A stretch of DNA of 64,000 nt, taken from positions 2,658,001 to 2,722,000 of the forward strand of contig NZ_CP146101.1 in NCBI RefSeq assembly GCF_037023745.1. The letters run 5' to 3'. This stretch comes from Streptomyces sp. SCSIO 30461 (lineage in GTDB: Bacteria > Actinomycetota > Actinomycetes > Streptomycetales > Streptomycetaceae). The notes below the pieces were generated by a model. It was not told the DNA's origin and searched no databases. It saw only the letters and a program-made list of their open reading frames with translations. Made by a program: the position numbers and the translations under genes. Position 1 is the stretch's first letter. Each line of letters opens with the position of its first letter. Shown piece by piece: positions 25,674 through 35,566 of this stretch.

Positions 25674-27425
25674 TTACTCGCCCACGAGCACCACACACGA
25701 CTCGCCCGGCAGTTCCAGCACCCCGTCAGGCCCCGGAGCCCGCACCCCGTTCCACACCGCGAGCACCCCGGCCTCGCCCCCGCCCAGCGGGATCACCGCC
25801 GGGGCTTCGCCCAGGTTGACCGCGATCCTGAGGTCCCCGCGCCGGAACACGAACCAGCGCGCCTCCTCGTCGTAGGCGACCCGCACCGCCGCCAGATCAG
25901 GGTCCGACAGGTCCGGCTGGGAGCGGCGAAGTGCGATGAGCTCGCGGTACCAGGCCAGCAGCCGGGCGTGCGGCTCCCGGTCGCGCTCGCCGCGGTCCAG
26001 GCAGGAGCGTTCCCGCGTCGCCGGTTCCTGCGGGTCCGGGATGTCGTCGGCGGACCAGCCGTGCCCGGTGAACTCCCGCCGCCTGCCCTGCCGTACGGCC
26101 TCGGCAAGCTCCGGGTCGGTGTGGTCCGTGAAGTACAGCCAAGGCGTGGACGCCCCCCACTCCTCGCCCATGAACAGCATCGGGGTGAAAGGCGCAGTCA
26201 GCACCAGCGCCGCCGCGCACGCGAGCCGCCCGGGGGAGAGCCGCGCGGACAGCCGGTCGCCCATGGCCCGGTTGCCGACCTGGTCATGGGTTTGGATGTA
26301 CCCCAGAAAGCGGTGTGCCGGAGTGCGGCTCAGTTCCACCGGGCGCCCGTGGGTGCGCCCCCGGAAGGCCGAGTACGTCCCGTCGTGGAAGAACACATGA
26401 CCGAACGTCTTGGCGAGCGCGGCCAGCGGGGCACGGGCGAAGTCCGCGTAGTAGCCCCGGGACTCGCCCGTCATGGCTGTGTGCAGGGCATGGTGGAAGT
26501 CGTCGTTCCACTGGGCGTGCAGCCCGAGCCCGCCCTCCTCGCGCGGTGTGGTCGTCCGCGGATCGCACAGGTCCGACTCGGCGATCAGGAACACCGGCCT
26601 GTGCGCGTCGGCGCCGAAGGCGTCCACAGCGGCCGAAAGCTCCTCCAGGAAGGTCAGCGCGCGGTTGTCCACGAGGGCGTGGACGGCGTCCAACCGCAGT
26701 CCGTCCACACGGTAGTCACGCAGCCAGGCCAGCGCGCTGCCCACCAGATAGGCGCGCACCTCGTCCGAGCCGGGGGCATCCAGATTGATCGCCGCGCCCC
26801 ACGGCGTGTGGTGGGTGTCCGTGAGATACGGTCCGAAGGATGGCAGATGGTTGCCTGAGGGCCCCAGATGGTTGTGCACCACGTCCAGGACCACCCCGAG
26901 CCCCAGACCGTGCGCCGTGTCGACAAAGCGTTTGAGCGCCATGGGGCCGCCGTACGGCTCGTGTACGGCCCAGGGCGCCACCCCGTCGTACCCCCATCCG
27001 TGCACCCCGGGGAACGGGCACACCGGCATCAGCTCCACATGGGTGATGCCGAGTTCCACCAGCTCGGACAGCCGGGCCGCTGCCGCGTCCAGCGTGCCCT
27101 CCGTGGTGTACGTGCCCACGTGCAGCTCGTACAGCACCGCGCCCGCCAGGCCGCGGCCCGGCCAGTCGCCGCTGTTCCAGGCGTACGCGTCCGGGGCGAC
27201 CACAGCGCTCGGCCCGTCGGGGCCGTCGGGCTGGCGCCGCGAACGCGGGTCGGGCAGCAGCGGTCCTTCGTCCAGCAGGAAGCCGTAGCGCGCGCCGTCG
27301 GCCGCTTCGGCATCCGCGGACCACCAGCCCCCGCGTCCGGGATCGCGGTCCATCGGTTGCCGCACACCGTCCAGCCACAGCACGACCCGGTCCCGGGCGT
27401 GCGGCGCCCACACCTCGAACAGCAC
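25674..27425 (-). CDS. treZ: Malto-oligosyltrehalose trehalohydrolase TreZ
   Basis: TreZ releases trehalose from maltooligosyl-trehalose made by TreY. The 583-residue protein has the N-terminal carbohydrate-binding domain (LFEVWAPHA, VVLWLDG), then the GH13 barrel with VVLDVVHNHLGP, the nucleophile Asp in VDGLRLDAVHAL, the acid Glu in FLIAESDL and the third Asp in THDQVGNR. HVELMPVCPFPGVHGWGYDG is the TreZ form of region I. The start is GTG at 27425. Divergent from the GH1 gene by 114 bases. treY and the debranching enzyme lie 15 to 20 kb away on the same strand rather than next to it. Confidence 0.95.
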   Translation of the reverse strand: MLFEVWAPHARDRVVLWLDGVRQPMDRDPGRGGWWSADAEAADGARYGFLLDEGPLLPDPRSRRQPDGPDGPSAVVAPDAYAWNSGDWPGRGLAGAVLYELHVGTYTTEGTLDAAAARLSELVELGITHVELMPVCPFPGVHGWGYDGVAPWAVHEPYGGPMALKRFVDTAHGLGLGVVLDVVHNHLGPSGNHLPSFGPYLTDTHHTPWGAAINLDAPGSDEVRAYLVGSALAWLRDYRVDGLRLDAVHALVDNRALTFLEELSAAVDAFGADAHRPVFLIAESDLCDPRTTTPREEGGLGLHAQWNDDFHHALHTAMTGESRGYYADFARAPLAALAKTFGHVFFHDGTYSAFRGRTHGRPVELSRTPAHRFLGYIQTHDQVGNRAMGDRLSARLSPGRLACAAALVLTAPFTPMLFMGEEWGASTPWLYFTDHTDPELAEAVRQGRRREFTGHGWSADDIPDPQEPATRERSCLDRGERDREPHARLLAWYRELIALRRSQPDLSDPDLAAVRVAYDEEARWFVFRRGDLRIAVNLGEAPAVIPLGGGEAGVLAVWNGVRAPGPDGVLELPGESCVVLVGE

Positions 27426-27539
27426 TGGCGTATCCCCTGTCGTGTCGGTCCGTCAGTTCCGCATCGGTGGCATTCGCATCCATCCTGACAAGTTCCCGGG
27501 TCTGGAGGACGGCTACCCGCCGGTACTAGGGTCCGGGCC

Positions 27540-28913
27540 ATGACATCGCAGCCCGTTCCGCCCGCCGCCGCGCTGCCCTTCTTCCCGCCGGGATTCCTGT
27601 GGGGAGCGTCCGCGTCCGCCTTCCAGACCGAGGGGGCCGCCGACGCCGAAGGCAAGGGCCCGTCCGGCTGGGATGCCTTCGCCGCAGAGCCGGGCCGCAT
27701 CAAGGACGGCGCCGACGCCGCCCGTGGCACCGGCTTCCACGAGCGCTACCGTGAGGATGTCGCCCTCCTCGCCGGGCTCGGCGCCGGTGCCTTCCGCTTC
27801 TCCGTCAGTTGGCCCCGGGTGATCCCGGGCGGCGCCGGTGCCGCCAACCCGGCCGGGCTCGGCTTCTACGACCGCCTCGTGGACGAGCTGTGCGCCCACG
27901 GCATCACGCCTGCCCCGACCCTCTACCACTGGGACACCCCGCTGCCCCTGGACGATGCGGGCGGCTGGCTGAACCGCGACACCGCCGCACGCTTCGCCGA
28001 GTACGCCGCCGCCGTCGCCGAACGGCTGGCCGACCGCGTACCCATGTGGATCACCGTCAACGAGCCCGCCGAGGTCACCCTGCTCGGCTATGCGCTCGGC
28101 GAGCACGCTCCCGGAGAACAGCTCCTCTTCGACGCGCTGCCCGCCGCCCACCACCAACTGCTCGCCCACGGCCTCGCCGTGCAGGCCCTGCGTGCGGCGG
28201 GCGCAGCGAACATAGGCCTCGCGGTCTCCCACTCACCCGTACACGCCGCGAGCGACAGTGAGGAGGACCGCACCGGCGCGGAGACCTACGACATCCTCAC
28301 CAACCGGCTCTTCTCCGACCCGCTGCTGACGGGCCGCTACCCCGAAGGCTTCGACGGCCTGATGCCCGGGCCGGTCGCCGAGGACCTCACAGTGATCTCC
28401 CAGCCCCTGGACTGGTACGGCATCAACTACTACAGCCCCATGCGGGTCGGCGCCCCGACACCGGACGCCCTCGCCTCGTACTCCGGTCTCGGAATGCCCC
28501 AAGGACTGCCCTTCGGGCTCCGCGAGGTCGAGGGCGCGGAGCGTACCCAATTCGGCTGGCCCGTGGTCCCCGACGGACTGCGCGAACTCCTCGTCTCGCT
28601 CAGGCACCGCTACGGGGACCGGCTGCCTCCCGTCCACATCACGGAGAACGGATGCTCGTACGACGGCATCGACGACAGCCGCCGCATCGCCTATCTGGAC
28701 GGACATCTGCGGGCGCTGCACCAGGCGATCGAGGCGGGCGTGGACGTACGCGGCTACTTCGTCTGGTCGCTGACGGACAACATCGAGTGGGTGGAGGGGG
28801 CGTCCCAGCGCTTCGGACTGGTCCATGTCGACTACGAGACCTTCGAGCGCACCCCGAAGGCGTCCTACGCGTGGTACCGGGAGCTGATCCGCTCCCAGCG
28901 CGCGGGGCGCTGA
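27540..28913 (+). CDS. GH1 beta-glucosidase
   Basis: A 457-residue cytoplasmic family 1 glycoside hydrolase with no signal peptide. The acid/base Glu175 is in TVNEPAE and the nucleophile Glu369 in ITENG. The opening FLWGASASAFQTEGA and the closing FVWSLTDNIEWVEG are family hallmarks. It should hydrolyse imported cellobiose or other beta-glucosides. Normally such genes sit beside ABC transporter and LacI genes; here none is present, and the neighbours are alpha-glucan and pentose phosphate genes, so glucose release for this pathway is the likely role. Confidence 0.93.
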   Translation: MTSQPVPPAAALPFFPPGFLWGASASAFQTEGAADAEGKGPSGWDAFAAEPGRIKDGADAARGTGFHERYREDVALLAGLGAGAFRFSVSWPRVIPGGAGAANPAGLGFYDRLVDELCAHGITPAPTLYHWDTPLPLDDAGGWLNRDTAARFAEYAAAVAERLADRVPMWITVNEPAEVTLLGYALGEHAPGEQLLFDALPAAHHQLLAHGLAVQALRAAGAANIGLAVSHSPVHAASDSEEDRTGAETYDILTNRLFSDPLLTGRYPEGFDGLMPGPVAEDLTVISQPLDWYGINYYSPMRVGAPTPDALASYSGLGMPQGLPFGLREVEGAERTQFGWPVVPDGLRELLVSLRHRYGDRLPPVHITENGCSYDGIDDSRRIAYLDGHLRALHQAIEAGVDVRGYFVWSLTDNIEWVEGASQRFGLVHVDYETFERTPKASYAWYRELIRSQRAGR

Positions 28914-28977
28914 CCGGATCGTCCACCGCACCGCCGCTTCTGGACACCCCGGGGCATCCGGCCCGACAATCGGCTGT

Positions 28978-29526
28978 GTGACGTCCTCCTTCGAGTTCCA
29001 GACATACCTCGCCCGCGTCTCAGACGCGGAACGGGACCGTGCACTGGGCAGACTCCGGGAGGGCGCGGTCCAAGGCAGGCTGTCCCACGACACGTTCGTG
29101 CGACGGGTGGAGCTCGCCCTCGTGGCGAGCACCCCCGACGAACTGCGGGCACTCACCGCGGATCTGCGTACCGAGGGCCGGTTGGCCAAGAAGCTGTTCG
29201 GCGCGGTCGGCCGGGTCTCCGCGCTCTCCGTTCGACTCGGCCGCGCCTGGCAGGCGGAGAGACTTCCCCCGCTGCTGCTGCCCGAACCCGGACCGTACCC
29301 CCTGCGCATCGGCCGCGACCCGTCCAACGGGCTGCGGCTCAGCCATGAGTCCGTCTCCCGGCTGCATGCCGAACTGTCGCTGCGCGGCGGCCTGTGGGTG
29401 CTGCGCGACCTCGGCTCCACCAACGGCACCACGGTCAACGACCGGCGGGTGACCGGCTCGGTCGTGGTCCAGGCCGGGGACGTCGTGGGCTTCGGCCGGA
29501 TGAGCTTCCGCCTCGCGGCGCGCTGA
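28978..29526 (+). CDS. DUF1707 and FHA domain protein
   Basis: A 182-residue cytoplasmic protein. The N-terminal DUF1707 domain (RVSDAERDRALGRLREGA, LSHDTFVRRVELAL) is common in actinobacterial proteins of unknown role. The FHA domain at about residues 95-180 (YPLRIGRDPSNGLRL, SVSRLHAEL, LGSTNGTTVN) keeps the Arg, Ser and Asn residues that read phosphothreonine, so it probably docks to a target of a Ser/Thr kinase. GTG start at 28978, 64 bases after the GH1 gene on the same strand. No kinase gene is in the window. Confidence 0.88.
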   Translation: MTSSFEFQTYLARVSDAERDRALGRLREGAVQGRLSHDTFVRRVELALVASTPDELRALTADLRTEGRLAKKLFGAVGRVSALSVRLGRAWQAERLPPLLLPEPGPYPLRIGRDPSNGLRLSHESVSRLHAELSLRGGLWVLRDLGSTNGTTVNDRRVTGSVVVQAGDVVGFGRMSFRLAAR

Positions 29527-29680
29527 ACCTCGCCGGCGCCTGCCCTCGGACCCTGCTCACGTTCCGTGAAGCTCTGAATCGCGGCGCCCGCCGCTCATCG
29601 GTAGCTTCGTGATGAGGCGTCCTTGTGCGCGGTGGTCCGTGACGGCGCTGCGCATGTGCCCCGAGGCAAGGAGGACCACC

Positions 29681-30520
29681 ATGTCCCTACCCATCGCTGT
29701 GGGAGTGGACGGTTCCGGCGACAGCATGGCGGCCGTGGACTGGGCAGCCGACGAGGCCGCGCTGCGGGGCACGAGCCTGCGCCTGGTGTACGCGTCGCGC
29801 TGGGAGGAGCACCGGCTCCAGGGCGTGAGGCCGACGCGGGAGGCGCAGGCCGAGGAGGACCGGAGCCTGCTGACGGCCGCGGAGCAGCGGGCTCGTACCC
29901 GCAGCCCCGGGGTCGGCACATCGCCTGAGGAGACCGAGGACGCCCCCGCCAGGCTGCTGGTGGACGTGGGCTCCGACTCGGAGCTGCTGGTGCTCGGGTC
30001 GTCCGCGCTCGGCAGCGCCTCCGGGTTCATCGTCGGCTCGGTGGGACAGGAGGTCGTGGCGGACGCCAAGCGCCCTGTGGTGCTGGTCCGGCCGGGCTAC
30101 GGCGAGGGAGGCCGCCCCGAAGGGGGAGAGGTCGTCGTCGGTCTGGACACCGGACACGGGGACGGGGGTGGCGAGCTGCTGGAGTTCGCCTTCGATTTCG
30201 CGGCAAAGCACGACGTCCCGCTGCACATCCTGCACACCTGGCACGCTCCTGCCTTCCATCACCGGGAAGCCGAGGTACGCGGTGAGCGGGAGGCGGAGCT
30301 GGCCGCGGCGGTACGCCCCTACCGGGACAAGTTTCCGGGGGTCGAGGTGACCGAGGACGCCACACCGGGCCGTCCGGCCGACCGGCTCGTGGAGGCTGCG
30401 GCCGGCGCCTCGCTGGTGGTGGTGGGCCGCCGTGCGGCCAGGGGCTCCCACATCGGTTCCGTAGCGCACGCCGTCCTGCACCACGCCGCCTGCCCGGTAG
30501 CCGTCGTACCGCACGTCTGA
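29681..30520 (+). CDS. Tandem-domain universal stress protein
   Basis: A 279-residue protein with two UspA domains. The first (about residues 3-140) starts PIAVGVDGSGDSMAAVDWA and ends GSVGQEVVADAKRPVVLVRP. The second (about 150-279) has VVVGLDTGHGDGGGELLEF and the nucleotide loop GRRAARGSHIGSVAHAVLHH with the G..G.........GS pattern. Such proteins bind ATP and respond to redox or dormancy signals. The ATG is preceded by AAGGAGGA. Next to the pentose phosphate operon, an arrangement I associate with dormancy-type stress genes, but this is inference. Confidence 0.88.
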   Translation: MSLPIAVGVDGSGDSMAAVDWAADEAALRGTSLRLVYASRWEEHRLQGVRPTREAQAEEDRSLLTAAEQRARTRSPGVGTSPEETEDAPARLLVDVGSDSELLVLGSSALGSASGFIVGSVGQEVVADAKRPVVLVRPGYGEGGRPEGGEVVVGLDTGHGDGGGELLEFAFDFAAKHDVPLHILHTWHAPAFHHREAEVRGEREAELAAAVRPYRDKFPGVEVTEDATPGRPADRLVEAAAGASLVVVGRRAARGSHIGSVAHAVLHHAACPVAVVPHV

Positions 30521-30751
30521 GTCACCCTGAGCCATGGCCGACGCCGACGCTTCCGGCCTGTTCACCCCTCGCGGGTGAGGACCGGAGCAAGTGCTTCCGG
30601 TCAGGCTGGCAAGAGGACCGTCCATGCCGTGCGGTGGGCGGGGAGCGCCCGGACGCGCGTCGCCCGGTGCCCCGCCCGCACCGTATCGCCCAAGCCCGCA
30701 CCACTCGCCGAGCCCGGGTACCCGCCGTACCTGCCGGAAACGGGAGCGCAT

Positions 30752-32842
30752 ATGACCACCCTGGACATCGACCTGGACACGCTGTCGGTCAACACCATCC
30801 GCGGCCTGTGCATGGACGCCGTGGAGAAGGCAGCCTCCGGGCACCCGGGCACGCCCATGGGCATCGCGCCCGTGGCGTACACGCTCTGGCAGCGGTACCT
30901 GAGGTTCGATCCCGCGGACCCGATCTGGCCCAACCGGGACCGTTTCGTGCTCTCCGAAGGGCACGCCTCCACGCTGCTCTGGTCCCTGCTGCATCTGGCC
31001 GGGGTACAGGCGGTCGACCCGGACTACGAGGTACTCGGGCGCCCCGCCGTCACCCTCGACGACCTGAAGTCGTTCCGGCAGTTGGGCTCCCGCTGCCCCG
31101 GACACCCCGAATACCGCTGGACCAGCGGCGTGGAGACGACCACCGGGCCGCTGGGGCAGGGTGTCGCCACCTCCGTCGGGATGGCCATGGCGGGTCGCTG
31201 GCTGGCCGCCCGCTACAACCGCGACGACTTCACGCTCTTCGACTTCGATGTGTACGCCCTCGCCGGTGACGGCTGCATGATGGAGGGCATCGCCTCCGAG
31301 GCGGCGTCCCTCGCCGGACACCAGCAGCTGTCCAACCTGTGCTGGATCTACGACTCCAACCGGGTCACCATCGAGGGCCACACCGGGATCGCCTTCACCG
31401 AGGACGTCGCCGCGCGCTTCCTGGCCTACGGCTGGAACGTGACCACCGTCGCCGACGCCAACGACCTGGATGCGGTGGACCGGGCCTTCCACAGCTTCCG
31501 TTCCGAGAGCGAGCGGCCCACCCTGATCCTGGTGCACAGCCACATCGGCTACGGCTCGCCGGTCGAGGACTCGCCCAAAGCCCATGGCTCGCCGCTCGGA
31601 CCCGAAGGCGTACGGTCGGCAAAGCGCTTCCTCGGACTGCCGGAGGACCGCGAGTTCTGGGTCCCCGACGAGGTCCGTGCACGCTTCGAGCAGGGCATCG
31701 GCGCCCGGGGCGCCGAGTTGCGCGGCGCCTGGGAACAAAGGTTCGAGGAGTACCGGGCGGCTTGGCCGACACTCGCCGACGAGATCCAGCGCATGCAGCG
31801 CCGCGACCTTCCGAACGGCTGGGACAGCAAGCTCCCCGAATTTCCCCCCGACCCCAAGGGGCTGGCCACCCGCGAGTCCTCCGGGCAGGTGCTCAACGCC
31901 CTCGCCGAGCGGGTGCCCTGGGTCATCGGCGGGTCCGCGGACCTGGCCCCGTCCACCAAGACCCGGCTCACCTTCGACGGAGCCGGTGACTCCGAGCCGG
32001 ACGAGCCGTACGGGCGCAATCTCCACCTGGGTGTACGGGAGCACGCCTCGGCCGCCGTGGCCAACGGCATGGCGCTGACGAAGCTGCGGTCGTACTGGTC
32101 CGGGTTCCTGATCTTCTCCGACTACGCCAAGGCCGCCATCAGGCTGTCCGCGCTGATGGAGATCCCGGTGGTGCACATCTTCACCCATGACTCCATCGGT
32201 GTCGGCGAGGACGGCCCCACCCATCAGCCGGTCGAGCAGATCGCCGGACTGCGGGCGTTGCCGGGTCTCCTGGTGTTCCGCCCTTGCGACGCCAACGAGG
32301 TCACCGAGGCATGGCGGCTGATCGCCGGACTGCGCCATGAGCCGGCCGCGCTGGTGCTCTCCCGCCAGGCCCTGCCCACCCTCGACCGCTCCGGGTCCGG
32401 CTTCGGCGCCGCGTCCGAAGTCGCCCTGGGCGCCTACGTACTGGCCGACGTGCCGTCGGGCTCGGGCGAGCCCGACGTGATCCTGCTGGCCACCGGCTCG
32501 GAGGTGCATCTCGCGCTGTCCGCCCGGGAGGAACTGGCCTCCCACGGCATCCAGGCGCGGGTGGTCAGCATGCCTTGCTGGGAGCTGTTCGACCGTCAGC
32601 CCAAGGAGTACCACGACCGAGTGCTGCCACCGCACATCACCGCACGGGTCGGTATCGAGCAGGCGTCGACCTTCGGCTGGGACCGCTATGTCGGCGACGG
32701 CGGCGCTCTCATCGGTATGCACACCTTCGGCGCCTCAGCGCCGCTCAAACAGCTGCTGACCAAGTTCGGCTTCACCCCGGAGCGGGTGACCGAGACAGCG
32801 CGTGAAGTGCTCGCACGCAGGAAGGAGGCGATGACCCGATGA
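30752..32842 (+). CDS. tkt: Transketolase
   Basis: A 696-residue thiamine-diphosphate enzyme that moves two-carbon units between sugar phosphates. The thiamine motif [18 protein letters not shown], substrate residues in [14 protein letters not shown] and [12 protein letters not shown], and the C-terminal [20 protein letters not shown] are intact. Start ATG at 30752 after GGGAG; the longer upstream frame is rejected because it is not protein-like. The 231-base gap before it holds the operon promoter and two GCTTCCGG direct repeats. Its stop overlaps the pgi start by four bases (ATGA), so the two are translationally coupled. Confidence 0.95.
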   Translation: MTTLDIDLDTLSVNTIRGLCMDAVEKAASGHPGTPMGIAPVAYTLWQRYLRFDPADPIWPNRDRFVLSEGHASTLLWSLLHLAGVQAVDPDYEVLGRPAVTLDDLKSFRQLGSRCPGHPEYRWTSGVETTTGPLGQGVATSVGMAMAGRWLAARYNRDDFTLFDFDVYALAGDGCMMEGIASEAASLAGHQQLSNLCWIYDSNRVTIEGHTGIAFTEDVAARFLAYGWNVTTVADANDLDAVDRAFHSFRSESERPTLILVHSHIGYGSPVEDSPKAHGSPLGPEGVRSAKRFLGLPEDREFWVPDEVRARFEQGIGARGAELRGAWEQRFEEYRAAWPTLADEIQRMQRRDLPNGWDSKLPEFPPDPKGLATRESSGQVLNALAERVPWVIGGSADLAPSTKTRLTFDGAGDSEPDEPYGRNLHLGVREHASAAVANGMALTKLRSYWSGFLIFSDYAKAAIRLSALMEIPVVHIFTHDSIGVGEDGPTHQPVEQIAGLRALPGLLVFRPCDANEVTEAWRLIAGLRHEPAALVLSRQALPTLDRSGSGFGAASEVALGAYVLADVPSGSGEPDVILLATGSEVHLALSAREELASHGIQARVVSMPCWELFDRQPKEYHDRVLPPHITARVGIEQASTFGWDRYVGDGGALIGMHTFGASAPLKQLLTKFGFTPERVTETAREVLARRKEAMTR

Positions 32843-34542
32843 CGGCCACACTGCTCCGCAAGCGCCCCGCATGGCAGGCGCTGGAACGCCACCGCGAGAA
32901 GATCGCCGCACGTGATCTGCGGTCGCTGTTCGCCGACGACCCCGTACGCGGCGAGCGGCTGTGCGCCGAGGCGGCCGGGCTGTACCTCGACTACTCCAAG
33001 CACCTGGTGACCGACGAGACCATGGGGCTGCTGCTGGACCTTGCCCGCGAGTCCCGCCTCGAACACCACCGGGACGAGATGTTCCGCGGCGATCGCATCA
33101 ACGTGTCGGAGAACCGGCGCGTACTGCACATCGCCCTGCGGATGCCCCGTGGCAGCTCCCTGACCGTCGACGGCACCGATGTCGTGGCCGAGGTCCACGG
33201 AGTGCTGGACCGGATGGCCGCGTTCTCCGAGCGGGTGCGCTCGGGGCAGTGGCGGGGCGCGACCGGGAAGCCGATCCGCAATGTCGTCAACATCGGCATC
33301 GGAGGGTCCGATCTCGGCCCGGTGATGGCGTACGAGGCGCTGCGCCACTACACCAGCCGGGACATGACGTTCCGTTTCGTCTCCAACGTCGACTCCACCG
33401 ACCTCGTGGAGGCGCTGCACGACCTGTCACCCGACGAGACCCTGTTCATCGTCTCGTCGAAGACCTTCGGCACCCTGGAGACCCTCACCAACGCCCATTC
33501 GGCACGGGACTGGCTGGTGGGCCGGCTCGGTGAGGAGGCCGTCGCCCGACACTTCGCGGCCGTGTCCACCAACGCGGCACGGGTCGCCGCCTTCGGTATC
33601 GACACCGACAACATGTTCGGCTTCTGGGACTGGGTCGGCGGGCGCTACTCGATGGATTCGGCCATCGGCCTGTCCACCATGCTGGCCATCGGCCCCGAGG
33701 CGTTCCGTGAGATGCTCGCCGGCTTCCACGACATGGACGAGCACTTCCGCACCGCTCCGCTGGAGCGGAACCTGCCCGTGCTGATGGGCTTGCTGGCGGT
33801 CTGGTACGCGGACTTCTTCGGTGCCCAGACGGTCGGCGTGATGCCGTACGAGCAGTATCTGAGCCGCTTCCCCGCCTATCTCCAGCAGCTCACCATGGAG
33901 TCCAACGGCAAGCATGTCACCCTCGGTGGCGAGCGGGTGGACTACGACACCGGGCCGGTCTACTGGGGCGAGCCGGGCACCAATGGCCAGCACAGCTTCT
34001 ACCAGCTGATGCACCAGGGCACCCGGCTGATCCCGGTCGACCTGATCGGCTTCGGCAAGAGCCTCAACCCGCTGGGCGACCACCACGACATCCTGTCCTC
34101 CAACATCTTCGCCCAGGCCCAGGCGCTCGCCTTCGGCCGCACCGAGGAGGAGGTCCGTGCCGAGGGCACCGCCCCCGAGGTCGTGCCGCACCGGGTGATG
34201 GAGGGCAACCGGCCGTCCACCGTGCTACTGGCGGAGAAGCTCACACCCCGGGTGCTGGGCCGGCTGGTCGCGCTCTACGAGCACAACGTGTTCACGCAGG
34301 GCACCGTCTGGAACATCGACTCCTTCGACCAGTGGGGCGTCGAGCTCGGCAAGGTCCTGGCGGCCGAGATCATCCCGGAACTCACCGCCGAACGGGAGCC
34401 GGAACTGCACCACGACTCGTCCACCAACGCACTCATCCGCCACTACCGCGCCCTCAAGAACGGCCACGGAAGCGGCCGCCCGAACGGGCACGGGAACGGG
34501 CATCGGAACGGTCACGAGAACGGGGTCGGCCATGACCACTGA
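32839..34542 (+). CDS. pgi: Glucose-6-phosphate isomerase with His/Asn/Gly tail
   Basis: A 567-residue enzyme interconverting glucose-6-phosphate and fructose-6-phosphate. Signatures [33 protein letters not shown] and the QWGVELGK region are intact, with catalytic Glu in ESNGK and Lys in QWGVELGK. After the normal end near residue 540 a tail of about 25 residues rich in Asn, Gly and His ([14 protein letters not shown], six His) is encoded by a GGAACGG-type hexamer repeat. This tail is unusual and could bind metal. The gene overlaps tkt by four bases and gnd by 11. Confidence 0.95.
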   Translation: MTATLLRKRPAWQALERHREKIAARDLRSLFADDPVRGERLCAEAAGLYLDYSKHLVTDETMGLLLDLARESRLEHHRDEMFRGDRINVSENRRVLHIALRMPRGSSLTVDGTDVVAEVHGVLDRMAAFSERVRSGQWRGATGKPIRNVVNIGIGGSDLGPVMAYEALRHYTSRDMTFRFVSNVDSTDLVEALHDLSPDETLFIVSSKTFGTLETLTNAHSARDWLVGRLGEEAVARHFAAVSTNAARVAAFGIDTDNMFGFWDWVGGRYSMDSAIGLSTMLAIGPEAFREMLAGFHDMDEHFRTAPLERNLPVLMGLLAVWYADFFGAQTVGVMPYEQYLSRFPAYLQQLTMESNGKHVTLGGERVDYDTGPVYWGEPGTNGQHSFYQLMHQGTRLIPVDLIGFGKSLNPLGDHHDILSSNIFAQAQALAFGRTEEEVRAEGTAPEVVPHRVMEGNRPSTVLLAEKLTPRVLGRLVALYEHNVFTQGTVWNIDSFDQWGVELGKVLAAEIIPELTAEREPELHHDSSTNALIRHYRALKNGHGSGRPNGHGNGHRNGHENGVGHDH

Positions 34543-35563
34543 CACACCCATGCAACTCGGCATGATCGGACTCGGCCGGATGGGCGCCAACCTGGTGCGG
34601 CGGCTGATGCGCGACGGCCATCACTGCGTCGTCTTCGACCTGGACACCAAGGCCGTCAAGGAGCTCGAAGGCGAGGGCGCCACCGCGGCCACCTCCCTCC
34701 AGGACTTCGTCGGCAAGCTGGAACAGCCACGCAACATCTGGTTGATGCTTCCGGCCGGTGTGGTGCAGAAGACGCTGGACGAACTCGCCGGGCTGCTCGC
34801 CAGCGGCGACACCGTCGTCGACGGTGGCAACTCGTACTACCGCGACGACATGGCCCGGGCCCAGGAGCTGGCCCCACGAGGCATCCACTACGTCGACTGC
34901 GGTACCTCCGGCGGCGTCTGGGGCCTGGAACGCGGCTACTGCCTGATGATCGGCGGCGACGACGAGGCCGTGGCACGGCTTGACCCGATCTTCCGCACCA
35001 TCGCCCCGGGCAAGGGACTGGCCGAGCCGACACCAGGCCGAACCCGCACCGACGGCACCGCGCCCGACGGCTATCTGCACTGCGGACCCAATGGGGCGGG
35101 CCACTTCGTGAAGATGGTCCACAACGGCGTGGAGTACGGGATGATGGCCGCCATCGCCGAGGGCCTCAGCATCATCAAGCACGCGGACGCCGGACTCACC
35201 AGCCGCACCGTCGACGCCGAGACGGCCCCGCTGCGCGAGCCCGAGGCCTACCCGTACACGATCGACGTGGGCGAAGTCGCCGAGGTGTGGCGGCGTGGCT
35301 CGGTTGTCGGCTCCTGGCTGGTCGACCTGGTCGCCGACGCACTGGCCCGCTCGCCGGGGCTCGACCAGTTCGCGGGACGGGTCTCCGACTCCGGCGAGGG
35401 CCGCTGGACGGTGCTGGCGGCGGTGGACGAGAGCGTGCCGGCGCCGGTGATCTCCGCGGCGCTGATCCAGCGCTACGAGTCGCGCGGGCTCGGCGAGTTC
35501 ACCGACAAGGCGCTCTCGGCGATGCGTGGCGAGTTCGGCGGTCACGCCGAGAAGGCGGGGTGA
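34532..35563 (+). CDS. gnd: 6-phosphogluconate dehydrogenase, short (probably NAD-preferring) type
   Basis: A 343-residue decarboxylating dehydrogenase giving ribulose-5-phosphate. The Rossmann motif [15 protein letters not shown] is at residues 11-25, [10 protein letters not shown] and [14 protein letters not shown] bind substrate, and Lys in [15 protein letters not shown] is catalytic. Classic NADP enzymes have about 470 residues; this short form is typical of NAD-using members. FDLDT follows strand 2, where an acidic residue favours NAD, which I take as supporting evidence. Starts within the end of pgi and its stop directly abuts zwf, so all are one operon. Confidence 0.93.
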   Translation: MTTDTPMQLGMIGLGRMGANLVRRLMRDGHHCVVFDLDTKAVKELEGEGATAATSLQDFVGKLEQPRNIWLMLPAGVVQKTLDELAGLLASGDTVVDGGNSYYRDDMARAQELAPRGIHYVDCGTSGGVWGLERGYCLMIGGDDEAVARLDPIFRTIAPGKGLAEPTPGRTRTDGTAPDGYLHCGPNGAGHFVKMVHNGVEYGMMAAIAEGLSIIKHADAGLTSRTVDAETAPLREPEAYPYTIDVGEVAEVWRRGSVVGSWLVDLVADALARSPGLDQFAGRVSDSGEGRWTVLAAVDESVPAPVISAALIQRYESRGLGEFTDKALSAMRGEFGGHAEKAG

Positions 35564-35566
35564 GTG

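Noticed and set aside
29687..32722. Long minus-strand frame opposite the universal stress protein and transketolase
   Set aside because: Mirror of strongly coding plus-strand genes; Gly/Arg/Val-rich with no domain.
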